Assembly: GCA_019359505.1 (NCBI GenBank)
Contig: JAHHHD010000014.1
Coordinates: 1-64,000 of the forward strand
Source: Drouetiella hepatica Uher 2000/2452
GTDB taxonomy: Bacteria; Cyanobacteriota; Cyanobacteriia; Elainellales; Elainellaceae
Direction of reading: 5' to 3'
Length of the DNA stretch: 64,000 nt
The position numbers and the translations under genes are program-made. Positions 18,165 to 26,473 of the stretch are shown here, in pieces (position 1 is the first letter of the stretch; each line of letters starts with the position of its first letter). The notes under the pieces were generated by a model that did no database searches, was not told where the DNA came from, and saw only the letters and a list, made by a program, of their open reading frames with translations.

Positions 18165-18573
18165 TACACTGCAACACCGGATTAATCAACATCAGCTCTT
18201 GAGCCAACTCCGCCTGAAGCTGCTGCGTCTGCATAAGCTATTGCTGGACACAGAGCGAGTGACCTACGAGCAGGTGCGGGGGCAGGTTTCTAGGGGCGAA
18301 TTGCTGCAACTCGTGATTAGTCACGATCAGTTTGCTTGGTTATACCCACTCTCGGCACTGATTTTGCGCATTGATGAACTGCTCCATGCAGATGAACCTG
18401 TGACTTCAGAAGCGATCGCCACTCTCATCATAGATGTCCACACGCTGCTTACCCCAGATGCGCTAGGAGAAGGGTTTGCGATAAAGTACGATGCAACGTT
18501 TCAACGCAATCCCGATGTGGTGTTAGCCCATGCAGATGTGGTGACGTTGCTAGCCGCTAAAGTTCAGCGATAA
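18157..18573 (+). CDS. hypothetical protein coupled to pirin, 138 aa
   Basis: From ATG 18157, which overlaps the pirin stop by 8 bases and is preceded by ggaaggatggg, the product is 138 residues and nearly all helical, with Leu-rich segments and a conserved-looking F-A-W-L-Y-P-L-S region near 60-70. An earlier ATG at 18136 is less likely. I believe proteins of this kind often follow pirin or similar redox genes, but I cannot name a function. Co-transcription with pirin, and probably shared PadR control, is inferred from the overlap. Confidence 0.75.
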   Translation: MLSTLQHRINQHQLLSQLRLKLLRLHKLLLDTERVTYEQVRGQVSRGELLQLVISHDQFAWLYPLSALILRIDELLHADEPVTSEAIATLIIDVHTLLTPDALGEGFAIKYDATFQRNPDVVLAHADVVTLLAAKVQR

Positions 18574-18660
18574 AGAAGCTGTTCATCCAGGTCAATTCAA
18601 TCAGGACGGACAGCTTCTGCCAAATTATGACCAACTACTATGGATAGAGAGGCAACAACA

Positions 18661-18999
18661 ATGACGATGAAAACGATTAGTCAAGCGATCGCGGATACGG
18701 TATCAACTTGGGAAGGAGTGACAATCTCGCCGCATCGGTTTGGTGGGATTGAGTTTCGGGTTGATAAACGTGAGGTAGGTCATTTACATGGTAACTATCA
18801 AGCTGATATTCCCTTCTCTTCTCGATTACGTAGAGAGCTAGTGGCTGCTGGAAAGGCTTCCCTGCATCATCTTTATCCTAATAGTGGCTGGGTGAGTTTT
18901 TATATCCACAGTGCAGACGATGTACCTGCTTTGATTGAATTACTTAGGCTCAACTACGATCGTCTCACAGCTCATCGAACCCCAGTAATGGCAGCTTGA
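18661..18999 (+). CDS. DUF5519 (luciferase-domain-like) protein, 112 aa
   Basis: The pattern V-T-I-S-P-H-R-F-G-G-I-E-F, then G-H-L-H-G near residues 40-44, R-R-E-L-V-A-A-G-K-A-x-x-H-H-L-Y-P-N-S-G-W-V-S-F and a final D-V-x-x-L-I-x-L-L-R-x-N-Y matches the small DUF5519 family, called luciferase-domain-like in databases because of similarity to a plant-type domain; no luciferase activity is implied. Residue numbers are from ATG 18661, chosen because gagagg lies 11 bases before it; ATG 18640 is possible. It could belong to the pirin operon, 87 bases downstream. Confidence 0.8.
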   Translation: MTMKTISQAIADTVSTWEGVTISPHRFGGIEFRVDKREVGHLHGNYQADIPFSSRLRRELVAAGKASLHHLYPNSGWVSFYIHSADDVPALIELLRLNYDRLTAHRTPVMAA

Positions 19000-19034
19000 G
19001 AGGGGCGATCGGTGCCAGTTAGGGAAAGCTGAAA

Positions 19035-19136
19035 TTTCTTATGTACGTTTAGAGTTTCTTATGTACGTATTGATTTCTTAGGTGTAAGCTTCAATAAATT
19101 GCTTGTACATAAGAAATTGATTCTGTACATAAGAAA
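19035..19136. repeat. inverted cluster of the 12-bp repeat, copy at 19.0 kb
   Basis: Reverse copies tttcttatgtac at 19035-19046 and 19055-19066 plus a degenerate third at 19074-19085, then forward copies gtacataagaaa at 19105-19116 and 19125-19136. Pair spacing is 20 bp, as in the cluster at 3964-4058. This is the most complete cluster in the window. Confidence 0.85.
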
Positions 19137-19220
19137 TCGGAACAGTGAAGTGTCTTCAGTCTCCTTAACTCTTGTCAGTGAGTGAGGCAGCACTTGCAAG
19201 AAGCTAGGCGCAGTTAAAAA

Positions 19221-19309
19221 TTTCTTATGTACGTTTAGTTTTTCTTATGTACAGCTTGACTGCATAAAAAGCTCATGTACATAAGAAATTTTATTTTGTA
19301 CATAAGAAA
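19221..19309. repeat. inverted cluster of the 12-bp repeat, copy at 19.2 kb
   Basis: Reverse copies at 19221-19232 and 19241-19252, forward copies at 19277-19288 and 19298-19309, all perfect matches to tttcttatgtac / gtacataagaaa. It repeats the plan of the neighbouring cluster 85 bases to the left. Confidence 0.85.
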
Positions 19310-19934
19310 CTTCAAAAGAAAAGATCAGCCAGGGACTGCCTCTCACTCGACACTGATTGGGTATGGCAATGATTGAAGCAATAAAGGGCCATTTGATGGA
19401 TTTTCACTGAACTCGATCGCTGAACTCCGCATTCTTTTGTTTCACCGATTAAAAACTCTGTTCAAAAAAGCGATCGTTGAAAGCCTTATGTGGTGAAGAA
19501 TTCAAATCAAAGGGCCTACTTTTGATTGAATCGTTGTCAGACTCCGAAATGGGCTGGCGACAGGAGCTAAAGCAACTATTCACTGGCATCCTCAACTCAG
19601 CAGGGTTTCTGAGAGCCTTGTATCGCATTATCACAATCTGGGGTTTTTGTTAATAAACATTGCAGACACTTGATCTCGTTGCTAAGGTGTGGATGTTAAC
19701 AATAAATTGATTCTCGCTTCCAGCAGAGGGACACCTGTGCTTGACCTCAACCTTGGCGATCGCCCAATTCACTGAATTCCAAGGATTTGAGTTACAGCGA
19801 CGCTTTCACCTTCTTACTTACTTATCACTCTCGTCAGACTCAGGCTCCACTAACGATCGATCTTGGGTTTATTTGCACTTTTTCAGTTCAGCCATAACTG
19901 ACTGCACCCTAAACTCTCACCATTAGAGGCTTCC

Positions 19935-20756
19935 ATGAATCTTCAGGGTAAAACTATTCTCGTCACGGGTGCTTCCCGCGGTATTGGTCGGGCGATCGCC
20001 CTCGAACTGTCCCATCAAGGCGTACAACGCCTAATCTTAGTCGCACGTAATTATTCACGTTTAGCTGAAGTTGCTACTGAAATTGAGGCATTTGGAGTCG
20101 AGGCAGTGCCTTTAGCACTAGACTTGGCTCAGCCCGTGGAAGTCAATATTGCGATCGCTCAAGCTTGGCGCGATTATGGTCCCATTGATCTGCTCGTCAA
20201 CTGTGCCGGCGTTGCCTATCAAACTCCCTTTTTGCGGTCCCAACTGCATCAGGTGCAGGAGGAGATTGCCATTAATCTCGTGGGAATGTATACCATCACC
20301 CGTCTGATTGCTCGACGCATGGCTGTGCAGCGACAGGGCACGATCATCAATGTATCCAGCTTAATGGGAAAAATCGCTGCGCCGACAATGGCAACTTATT
20401 CAGCAACAAAGTTTGCAATTCTAGGATTTACGCAAGCTTTGCGAAGCGAGCTATCGGTTCATAACATTCGAGTCATCGCCTTACTGCCCTCATTAACTGA
20501 TACCGATATGGTGCGAAACTTTCAGTGGTTTCGGTGGGTGATCCCAACCACGCCTCAAAAAGTTGCTCAAACGCTAGTAAAGGGACTTCAAAAGGGCACA
20601 CCAGAGATATTGGTGGGATGGCAAAGTCATCTTGCCGTCTGGGGCAACCGTCTGGTGCCTTGGCTGATGGAAAAGGTTTCAGGGTTAGCTGCTCCCTTCT
20701 CTGAGGAGCGTCAAACCTTCAAAAGGTTGAAAGAAGCGGTCGCAAATTCGCGTTAA
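19935..20756 (+). CDS. SDR family oxidoreductase, 273 aa
   Basis: Classical short-chain dehydrogenase/reductase. T-G-A-S-R-G-I-G (about residues 11-18) is the dinucleotide-binding glycine motif, N-C-A-G lies near 88-91, the catalytic Ser is in S-S-L-M-G near 142 and Y-S-A-T-K (about 155-159) supplies catalytic Tyr and Lys. A basic residue following the glycine motif suggests NADPH preference. The C-terminus is amphipathic with W-G-N-R-L-V-P-W-L, perhaps membrane-associated. The substrate is not readable. It stands alone, with the start ATG preceded by a weak gagg site. Confidence 0.92.
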   Translation: MNLQGKTILVTGASRGIGRAIALELSHQGVQRLILVARNYSRLAEVATEIEAFGVEAVPLALDLAQPVEVNIAIAQAWRDYGPIDLLVNCAGVAYQTPFLRSQLHQVQEEIAINLVGMYTITRLIARRMAVQRQGTIINVSSLMGKIAAPTMATYSATKFAILGFTQALRSELSVHNIRVIALLPSLTDTDMVRNFQWFRWVIPTTPQKVAQTLVKGLQKGTPEILVGWQSHLAVWGNRLVPWLMEKVSGLAAPFSEERQTFKRLKEAVANSR

Positions 20757-21157
20757 TTTAGGTTTCTTCTAAATAGCGTGGATGCTGTCTTGTTATGCAA
20801 AAAGGCGATCGCTGTTCTGGCATTGCATAAAACCCGATGAAGTTAGGAGCGATCGCGTCCTCCATCAGAAAACGTTGTTTATACTGGGCAGTATCTCGCA
20901 TTAGAGAGATAGAGAACTTGCTAAGCTCTCTGCCCTACTGTCGCTTTCCCGTGAATTAACCTACTCTACTTGGGGTCGAGCCGAGATTGATGACAAATAG
21001 TGCCACAAACCTTAAAATCCCTCTCTGCACAGGCATTCTGAAATTTAAATACCTACCGTCTATACTTCTGGCTAGTTACATAAACTGCAACCCCATTCGA
21101 TCGAGGCACACTGTAAGGGCATACTGCTAACATACTGTTCTCACAGGAGTTGTACCG
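20757..21157. other. intergenic stretch, nothing firm
   Basis: About 400 bp between SDR and DUF4349 genes with several gcgatcgc words. No gene, clear terminator or repeat is seen; it presumably holds the promoter of the lipoprotein gene, whose ribosome site caggag lies about 10 bases before its ATG. Confidence 0.4.
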
Positions 21158-22048
21158 ATGGTTGGCGCTCATCGATCGAAAGCCCAGGCAACGCTGTTGG
21201 CAATGGCGCTCCTAGGCGCTTCAATTTTGACGAGCTGTGGCTCGGTTCCGCAATCGGCAGAAAATTCCGCGCTGCCAGCCAGTTCTGCCGTCACAAATCA
21301 AGCCTCTGAAGCACCAGCACCGACGGGCGGGGTACAAGGTTTGACGGCAAATATATCTGCACCGCAGCCGCAGCTAGTGCGGACGGCAAATTTGAACCTC
21401 AGCGTTGACTCAGTTAAGCAGGCGATTGAGCAGTCTATGGCGATCGCTCGGCAGCAGCAGGGCGAAGTGATGAATCTGCAAAACCGAACCCCTACTGAGG
21501 GTGAACATCACACTGCTTCGATTGAAATTCGGGTGCCGCAAGCCAAGCTAGATGCAGCGATCGTAGCGTTTTCCAAACTGGGTACGGTGCAGCAGCAAAC
21601 GCTGCAAGCTGAAGATGTTTCGGATCTGCTTGTAGATTATCAGGCGAGGCTGCGAAATCTGCGCAAAGCTGAAGCAACCGTGCTGCAAATTATGGATCGA
21701 TCGGGCAACATTAGCGATGTGCTCAAAGTCACGCAAGAACTCAACAACATTCGCCAGAGCATTGAACAGATTAATGCTCAGCTCAGCCGCTTGCAAAACC
21801 AGGTCAGCTACTCAACGATCGAGCTGCGGTTTGAGTCTGTGATTGCTCCGGTTCCTGCTCAGCCTGCAGTGCAGACGCAGCTTGTCGACAGTTGGAATGA
21901 TGCAACGCAATCGATTGGTAGGTTTACAGTTGATTTGATGCAGATTGGCATTTGGCTGATGGTCTATAGTCCCTATTGGCTAGTAGTCGGGAGTGCAGTT
22001 ACGCTGCTTTATCGGCGGCGACGTAGAGTGCGGGAGGTTTGCGAGTAA
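21158..22048 (+). CDS. DUF4349 domain lipoprotein, 296 aa
   Basis: An N-terminal signal with lipobox L-T-S-C (Cys at about residue 27) predicts lipid attachment. After a low-complexity Ser/Ala/Pro linker (30-65) comes the DUF4349 core: R-T-A-N-L-N-L-S-V-D, a G-E-V segment, R-V-P-Q-A-K-L-D and a long coiled coil (about 155-215) followed by S-Y-S-T-I-E-L-R-F. A C-terminal membrane helix (about 262-285) ends in a run of arginines, so the tail faces the cytoplasm. Function of the family is unknown; an envelope role is likely. The gene ends at a hairpin-rich spacer facing the convergent nuclease gene. Confidence 0.9.
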   Translation: MVGAHRSKAQATLLAMALLGASILTSCGSVPQSAENSALPASSAVTNQASEAPAPTGGVQGLTANISAPQPQLVRTANLNLSVDSVKQAIEQSMAIARQQQGEVMNLQNRTPTEGEHHTASIEIRVPQAKLDAAIVAFSKLGTVQQQTLQAEDVSDLLVDYQARLRNLRKAEATVLQIMDRSGNISDVLKVTQELNNIRQSIEQINAQLSRLQNQVSYSTIELRFESVIAPVPAQPAVQTQLVDSWNDATQSIGRFTVDLMQIGIWLMVYSPYWLVVGSAVTLLYRRRRRVREVCE

Positions 22049-22134
22049 TCGCCTCGTAGCTATAGGAACAACAAATACCGCTGCTACATGGATTAACCTT
22101 TACCTTAATCCACAATGGTAATCATCCCTATATC

Positions 22135-22172
22135 AATCGAATAGGCTCTTTTAGCAGTTTGCCTATTCGATT
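22135..22172. terminator. 12-bp inverted repeat after the lipoprotein gene
   Basis: aatcgaataggc (22135-22146) and gcctattcgatt (22161-22172) pair perfectly around a 14-nt loop. It lies 87 bases after the DUF4349 stop, between convergent genes. No T-run follows, so the terminator role is tentative. Confidence 0.5.
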
Positions 22173-22198
22173 CAGCTATACTGCTGCATTGTTAAGGT

Positions 22199-22243
22199 AG
22201 CAAGTCACCAACCTCCGGCAAAGCCGGAGGTTGGTGACTTGCT
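22199..22243. terminator. 21-bp perfect hairpin between convergent genes
   Basis: caagtcaccaacctccggc (22201-22219), loop aaa, then the exact complement to 22241; two further base pairs extend the stem to 21 bp at 22199-22243. It sits between two convergent genes and may stop transcription from both sides, but it lacks a U-tract and its perfect symmetry also fits a short dispersed palindromic repeat element. Confidence 0.6.
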
Positions 22244-22311
22244 TAAAGTTATCTTCTCCGCAAATGGAAAATTTGAGTTAAATGAGATAGACGCGATCGT
22301 TTTAGTTTGCT

Positions 22312-23382
22312 CTATTCGACTTCCCCTTTAAATCCACTTTCATCAGCCTCAATGGTTTCTCCTACTACCGTGTTGAGTTCAATTGCAAGCTGCTCCACTG
22401 TCGGTAAACTCTTCTCAAGTGATTTGGGGAGTGAGTCTCTTAGCTGATAAGTTGAAACACCAATTGGACGATTGACATCCCGTAGGGCATACTCTACAGC
22501 CGTCTTCTTTTTTCCCTTACATAGAATAATTCCAATTGTCGCTCGATCTTCCGGATGTCGTAACAAATCATCTACAGCAGAGATATAAAAATTCATCTTG
22601 CCAGAAAATTCTGGCTGAAACTCAGTAACTTTAAGATCAATTACTACATAACAGCGTAACTTTAGATGGTAAAACAATAAGTCAATATAGTAATCATCTC
22701 CATCTACTTCCAGATGATACTGACTGCCTACAAAAGCAAATCCAACCCCCAACTCCAACAAAAATTCCCGAATTCGTTCAACGAGTGCTCGTTCAAGATC
22801 TCGCTCTTGAGCAGATGATGTTATATCCAGAAAATCTAAATGATAGGGATCTTTGAGCAGCTGGTTTGCCAAATCAGATTGAGGTGGAGGTAAGGCGCGA
22901 TCGAAATTAGTAATTGCTCCTCCCATTCGGTGATACAAACTGCTTTCAATCTGATGTACCAAGACATTACGGCTCCAGCCATGCTCAACCGTTTGTCTGG
23001 CGTACCATAGACGCTCTTCATTAGATTTGAGTTTGTCTAGTAAAGCTACGTTGTGATACCAGGTAATTTGTCCAAGTGCCTCTTGGACAATTGCCTCTTC
23101 AGGAAATGCGTGAGCAAATGCCCGCATATAAAGCAAATTGGAGCGAGAGAACCCCTTCATTTCTGGGAACTCCTGCTTTAAGTCTTTTGAGAGGGTTTGG
23201 ATGACTTTTGCACCCCAACCTTGCTGATGTTGGCGCGTTAAAATGTCGCGCCCAATTTGCCAATATAGCAGCACCAGTTCTCTGTTGACGGCAAGCGCGG
23301 CACGAACTTGAGCACTACGGATGCGAACCTTTAAATCAGTTAGAAAAGTTTCGTAGTCTCTGGGATTGAATAAGTTAGACAT
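22312..23382 (-). CDS. PDDEXK nuclease family protein (DUF1016/YhcG-like), 356 aa
   Basis: The N-terminal 150 residues match the DUF1016 N-terminal helical domain (A-A-L-A-V-N-R-E-L-V-L-L-Y-W-Q-I-G-R-D-I) and the C-terminal half is the PD-(D/E)XK-like nuclease: Y-H-L-E-V-D-G-D-D-Y-Y-I-D-L-L-F-Y-H near 220-237, then V-V-I-D-L-K near 245-250, giving the Asp and D-x-K pair. YhcG-type proteins occur near restriction systems and plasmids and are suspected DNA nucleases or recombination factors. The gene lies about 160 bp downstream of parB on the same strand. Confidence 0.9.
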   Translation of the reverse strand: MSNLFNPRDYETFLTDLKVRIRSAQVRAALAVNRELVLLYWQIGRDILTRQHQQGWGAKVIQTLSKDLKQEFPEMKGFSRSNLLYMRAFAHAFPEEAIVQEALGQITWYHNVALLDKLKSNEERLWYARQTVEHGWSRNVLVHQIESSLYHRMGGAITNFDRALPPPQSDLANQLLKDPYHLDFLDITSSAQERDLERALVERIREFLLELGVGFAFVGSQYHLEVDGDDYYIDLLFYHLKLRCYVVIDLKVTEFQPEFSGKMNFYISAVDDLLRHPEDRATIGIILCKGKKKTAVEYALRDVNRPIGVSTYQLRDSLPKSLEKSLPTVEQLAIELNTVVGETIEADESGFKGEVE

Positions 23383-23541
23383 GAATATATTTCAGCAATC
23401 AAAGAACCTGTCAAGCAATAAGTGGTGTAGGAGTATAAAGGCGCATTTAGTCTGGATGAACTCCATTATTGAGGGCTTGAGGCTAATTGCTCTAAAACAA
23501 TAGGCTTGTCAATGGCTCCGGTGTTCAAAGTCTGCCGCTTC

Positions 23542-24723
23542 TTACAACATCTGTAAAACTTTTTCTAAGGCTTGTCTCAATTCCTGTCGTTGTTCAATTG
23601 AAATTGAGGTCTTACTAAAATTCAAGTTTTGGACAGCTGCAAGAATATGATCGATTTGCTCATCTCTAGCGCTATTAGATGGTATTGCTACACTGTCTCC
23701 CATAAGTTGTCTCTTCTGTTCAGCTACCCACTGTTGTGCTTTAATTTCTGATAAATTGTTTGTCAGAGTTATTTCAACGCCCTTATTACGTAGCTGTAGT
23801 GCGTGTTGTTCAGAAAGACCAAGATTTTCTGCTGTTAACCGATTAAGAACTAGAGCTTGAGCACAGCCTAATGCTTTTTCTCTGATAGCTGCTCTCAAGT
23901 CAAGAGTAAGACTGAGAGTAGGAAAAACGTTGCGATTCAGTGTAGCAGGATGCTCTTGGAGTCCTAGCAAAATTAGAAAGACCTGTATTTCTACTGGTTC
24001 AAGCTCAAATTGAGCCAAAACTGCACGTTGTTGCTCTTGAGGTTGTAGATGCAACCTATCGCCTAACTTCTGTTTTCTTCGCTTCAATCGCGTCAGTACA
24101 CGATTCACAACTCTAGAAACCTCAGTAGGCTCTAGCTGGGAAATTTCATCACAGACGATCGCGACTAAACTCTCTGCTTTATCAAGTGCATTTAAATCTC
24201 GACGATGACGATTAGCTAGATAAGTTCTACGACGCAGAGTTTTATCGCTTTCAGGACGGATAATAAAGACCGCTCTAATGGTTTTCCAACCCAAATTAGT
24301 AGCTGCTCGCCATCGACACTCTCCGTCAAACAGGGTGCCATCATCGAATAACATCACATCATCTAGCTGACCCTCTTCTTGAAGCGATCGTTCCATCGCT
24401 TCAACCTCTTCTTTAAAGGTTTGTCGTGTCTGTTTTGGATTAGGACGAATTTCGTTAACTGGATACTCAACCGAGCCCTGATTTTGTTGCAGATGCTGAC
24501 GTAGCTCATCAATCTGCTTTTGCAGAAGTTGACGTTCATGGTCATTCAGATTTTCTGACCGTAGCTGCTCGATTTCGCTAATTAATGCTTGCTCATGCTC
24601 ATCCTTATGTTGAAGTTTCTGCTCAAGAACCTCAATCTGATGTTGCAAGACATCTTCGGTCAGATTTGCTCCCTCCATAAACTCATCTGGAGAAGCAGGT
24701 TTTGGTCTACGTCGTATTGGCAT
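23542..24723 (-). CDS. ParB/Spo0J-like partition protein, 393 aa
   Basis: A coiled-coil start (residues about 20-80) precedes the ParB N-terminal domain, with V-N-E-I-R-P-N-P-K-Q-T-R near 85-98, then D-D-G-T-L-F-D-G-E-C-R-W-R-A-A near 130-145, where the usual G-E-R-R CTP-binding box is G-E-C-R. Helical DNA-binding regions follow. Its start lies 2 bp after the parA stop, so the two form an operon. It should bind the centromere and ParA to segregate the replicon. The coiled coil before the ParB domain and the altered box are unusual for the family. Confidence 0.88.
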   Translation of the reverse strand: MPIRRRPKPASPDEFMEGANLTEDVLQHQIEVLEQKLQHKDEHEQALISEIEQLRSENLNDHERQLLQKQIDELRQHLQQNQGSVEYPVNEIRPNPKQTRQTFKEEVEAMERSLQEEGQLDDVMLFDDGTLFDGECRWRAATNLGWKTIRAVFIIRPESDKTLRRRTYLANRHRRDLNALDKAESLVAIVCDEISQLEPTEVSRVVNRVLTRLKRRKQKLGDRLHLQPQEQQRAVLAQFELEPVEIQVFLILLGLQEHPATLNRNVFPTLSLTLDLRAAIREKALGCAQALVLNRLTAENLGLSEQHALQLRNKGVEITLTNNLSEIKAQQWVAEQKRQLMGDSVAIPSNSARDEQIDHILAAVQNLNFSKTSISIEQRQELRQALEKVLQML

Positions 24724-24725
24724 AT

Positions 24726-25400
24726 CTATTTATTCTCCTTAGCCAAAGCCCATTTTTCATCAAATACTGAACGATAAAGTCGTGTGATTTCCTCAAATGC
24801 TTTCATATCTTTTGGTCGATACTCAACCACAGCCTTACCCTCAGATGCTGAACGCCGAAATGCTTTTCGAGTGCCAATGGACTGCTCTAAGAAAATTAAT
24901 CCCTCTGTTTCTCTGGCTACCTGTGCTGCCTCCTCATTATCTCCACCTTGAGCGTCTGCTCTGTTAAGAAAACAAATTGATTTTAGTTGATTGTTAAAAG
25001 CACTTGCTTCATCAATTAACTTTGCAACACTGTCTAACGTCCACGCATCGAAGCTTCCAGGGAAGAGTGGAATAAGATAAAGACTAGCAACGAGTAGTGC
25101 TGCTCTATGACCCGTATTGTCCCTTCCTCCTGCATCGATCACTACATCATCATATTTTGAAGCCATGCGAGTTACTTCTGATCTCACCGCTTGTCCTCTA
25201 AGCTTAATAGCTGTGTAACCAGCACCACCAATTGGCTCAAATATTTGATTACGAAGCACTGTAAAATCAGTTGCACTGTCCTGTTCGTCAGCATCAACTA
25301 GCAAAATATCATAGCCAGCTAGCGACCTCATCACTGCTAAGTTTGTTGCCAAGGTAGTCTTTCCACCACCGCCTTTGATTCCCCCACAAACAATAATCAT
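24726..25400 (-). CDS. ParA family ATPase, 224 aa
   Basis: Begins M-I-I-V-C-G-G-I-K-G-G-G-G-K-T-T, a deviant Walker A box with the signature Lys of ParA/MinD ATPases, followed by D-A-D-E near 38 and V-V-I-D-A-G-G-R near 80. Length fits the small ParA (type Ib / VirC1-like) class without an N-terminal HTH. I start it at ATG 25400 because the frame upstream runs through the 22-bp palindrome and gives non-conserved residues. Partner of the ParB gene just downstream. Paired palindromes 29 and 75 bp upstream are the likely binding sites for the system. Confidence 0.9.
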   Translation of the reverse strand: MIIVCGGIKGGGGKTTLATNLAVMRSLAGYDILLVDADEQDSATDFTVLRNQIFEPIGGAGYTAIKLRGQAVRSEVTRMASKYDDVVIDAGGRDNTGHRAALLVASLYLIPLFPGSFDAWTLDSVAKLIDEASAFNNQLKSICFLNRADAQGGDNEEAAQVARETEGLIFLEQSIGTRKAFRRSASEGKAVVEYRPKDMKAFEEITRLYRSVFDEKWALAKENK

Positions 25401-25428
25401 GGCGATTCCCCACTGAGAAGTTTTGTAA

Positions 25429-25496
25429 TGTACCGGGGTTCCCCAGTACACATTTACCTGAATCTTAGGAGAGATGTACCGGGGTTCCCCAGTACA
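25429..25496. promoter_or_regulatory. paired 22-bp palindromes, candidate parS/operator
   Basis: Two identical copies at 25429-25450 and 25475-25496, 46 bp centre to centre. Each consists of tgtaccgggg followed by ttccccagtaca, a near-perfect palindrome with one mismatch per arm. Placement immediately upstream of parA suggests the centromere and/or the autoregulatory operator of the parAB operon. Confidence 0.7.
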
Positions 25497-25997
25497 GTTT
25501 CACTCGAAAAAATTGTTAGAAAAAATGGTCACGATACTTTCTTTTGTGCGCTTTCTACGTGAATACATCTCTTTCACTACAAAGGTAGACCGGTTCTATT
25601 CCATGAGCATAGCGTTTCACTAGTTTGGCTTAGAACATTTCTACAAGAGGCTGAACTAGACAAACTATTATTAAATCCGTAGTAGAAGTAGATAATACGA
25701 CAAAGCCTTAACGATTGTTCACCAAAAGTTCTAACGGTTTAGAGTACAGATTGATGGCTTCTCAACTCAATATTATCCAAGAGGACAAAAGCGAATCTCA
25801 ACAAATTTATACTTTCGAATCTTTGAGGTTGAGCAAGCCATCATCGCAACTCAAGTGGATCATCTCTTCATTTTGCTTTTCCTATATAGACTCAAACATA
25901 GACCATAAAGCCGTAGTTTATTGTGAGAGTGTCTGCTACAACCACACTATATGCACTGGTGCTACGCGATTCTGCCCTCCAATGTAATGTACGCGCT
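25497..25997. other. intergenic stretch with a doubtful small ORF
   Basis: Apart from the palindromes at its left border I see a weak plus-strand frame at 25754-25987 (78 codons including stop, ATG start) with mixed composition, perhaps an N-terminal gene fragment. No family is recognised. Confidence 0.35.
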
Positions 25998-26333
25998 CTA
26001 AAACTGGGTAAGCTGTACCTGAATATTATGGGTGATTTTCACCTTTGCCGATACCTCGAAAAAGGCTTTTTCTGTGGCAATTTGATCCGCTCGTTTGGTG
26101 TAGCGCCTGAAGCTCTGCATCGACCTATGCCGAGTCACTGACTTGTGCCAGGTCAGGGTCATGATGTGTTGAGCATCTATCCCTTTGAACACTAAATTTG
26201 TGACAAAGGTATGGCGGAACCAATGAGCCTTCAAATCAATGCCCGTCGCCTCTTTGATTCTGTTTATCACATCCTGAATGCCCCAATAGCTTAACTGCTG
26301 CCTATTGCTGCAGTGGAAGTGAGGTAAGAACAA
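25998..26333 (-). pseudogene. tyrosine recombinase C-terminal remnant
   Basis: About 110 codons contain A-H-W-F-R-H-T-F-V-T (His-x-x-Arg box), T-W-H-K-S and R-R-Y-T-K-R with the nucleophile Tyr, i.e. only the last part of an integrase catalytic domain. The N-terminal domain and first catalytic Arg are missing. An extra R-H-R-S-M-Q-type insertion follows the H-K-S box. The remnant resembles the intact integrase at 26474-27565 (compare S-F-K-R-Y-A-K-R), so a second related integrase was once present here. Confidence 0.65.
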
Positions 26334-26473
26334 GCGACGATCGCCCGTTACTCTAAGTCAATGCCCAGCTGTTGACAAAGTGAGGATGAGAGCGGTCGAA
26401 CATAGAGATTGGGCAATAAATGCGAGTGTTACTGTTGCAACTCATATCCTCAATAAATGGGCAATATTTCCGC

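Larger units (their letters stand above)
19000..19934. other. repeat-bearing intergenic stretch
   Basis: The first third (19035-19309) is taken by two clusters of the 12-bp repeat. The rest, 19310-19934, shows only short frames without family resemblance. I see no strong hairpin or tRNA in it. A gene remnant is possible around 19440-19630 on the minus strand but cannot be named. Confidence 0.5.

Noticed and set aside
3445-19309. CRISPR array reading of the 12-bp repeats
   Set aside because: Repeat is too short, orientation alternates, spacing is about 20 bp with non-unique layout, and no cas genes are present.
4027-19309. Tn7-like/CAST ends for the repeat clusters
   Set aside because: No TnsB, TnsC, TniQ or Cas12k-type gene is seen between or near the clusters, so that reading has no support here.
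19449-19634. Minus-strand frame near the repeat clusters
   Set aside because: Composition is patchy and no family is recognised; kept only as a possible remnant within the intergenic entry.
24363-24777. Small frames over the parA/parB junction
   Set aside because: They are shadows of parB and parA in other frames.
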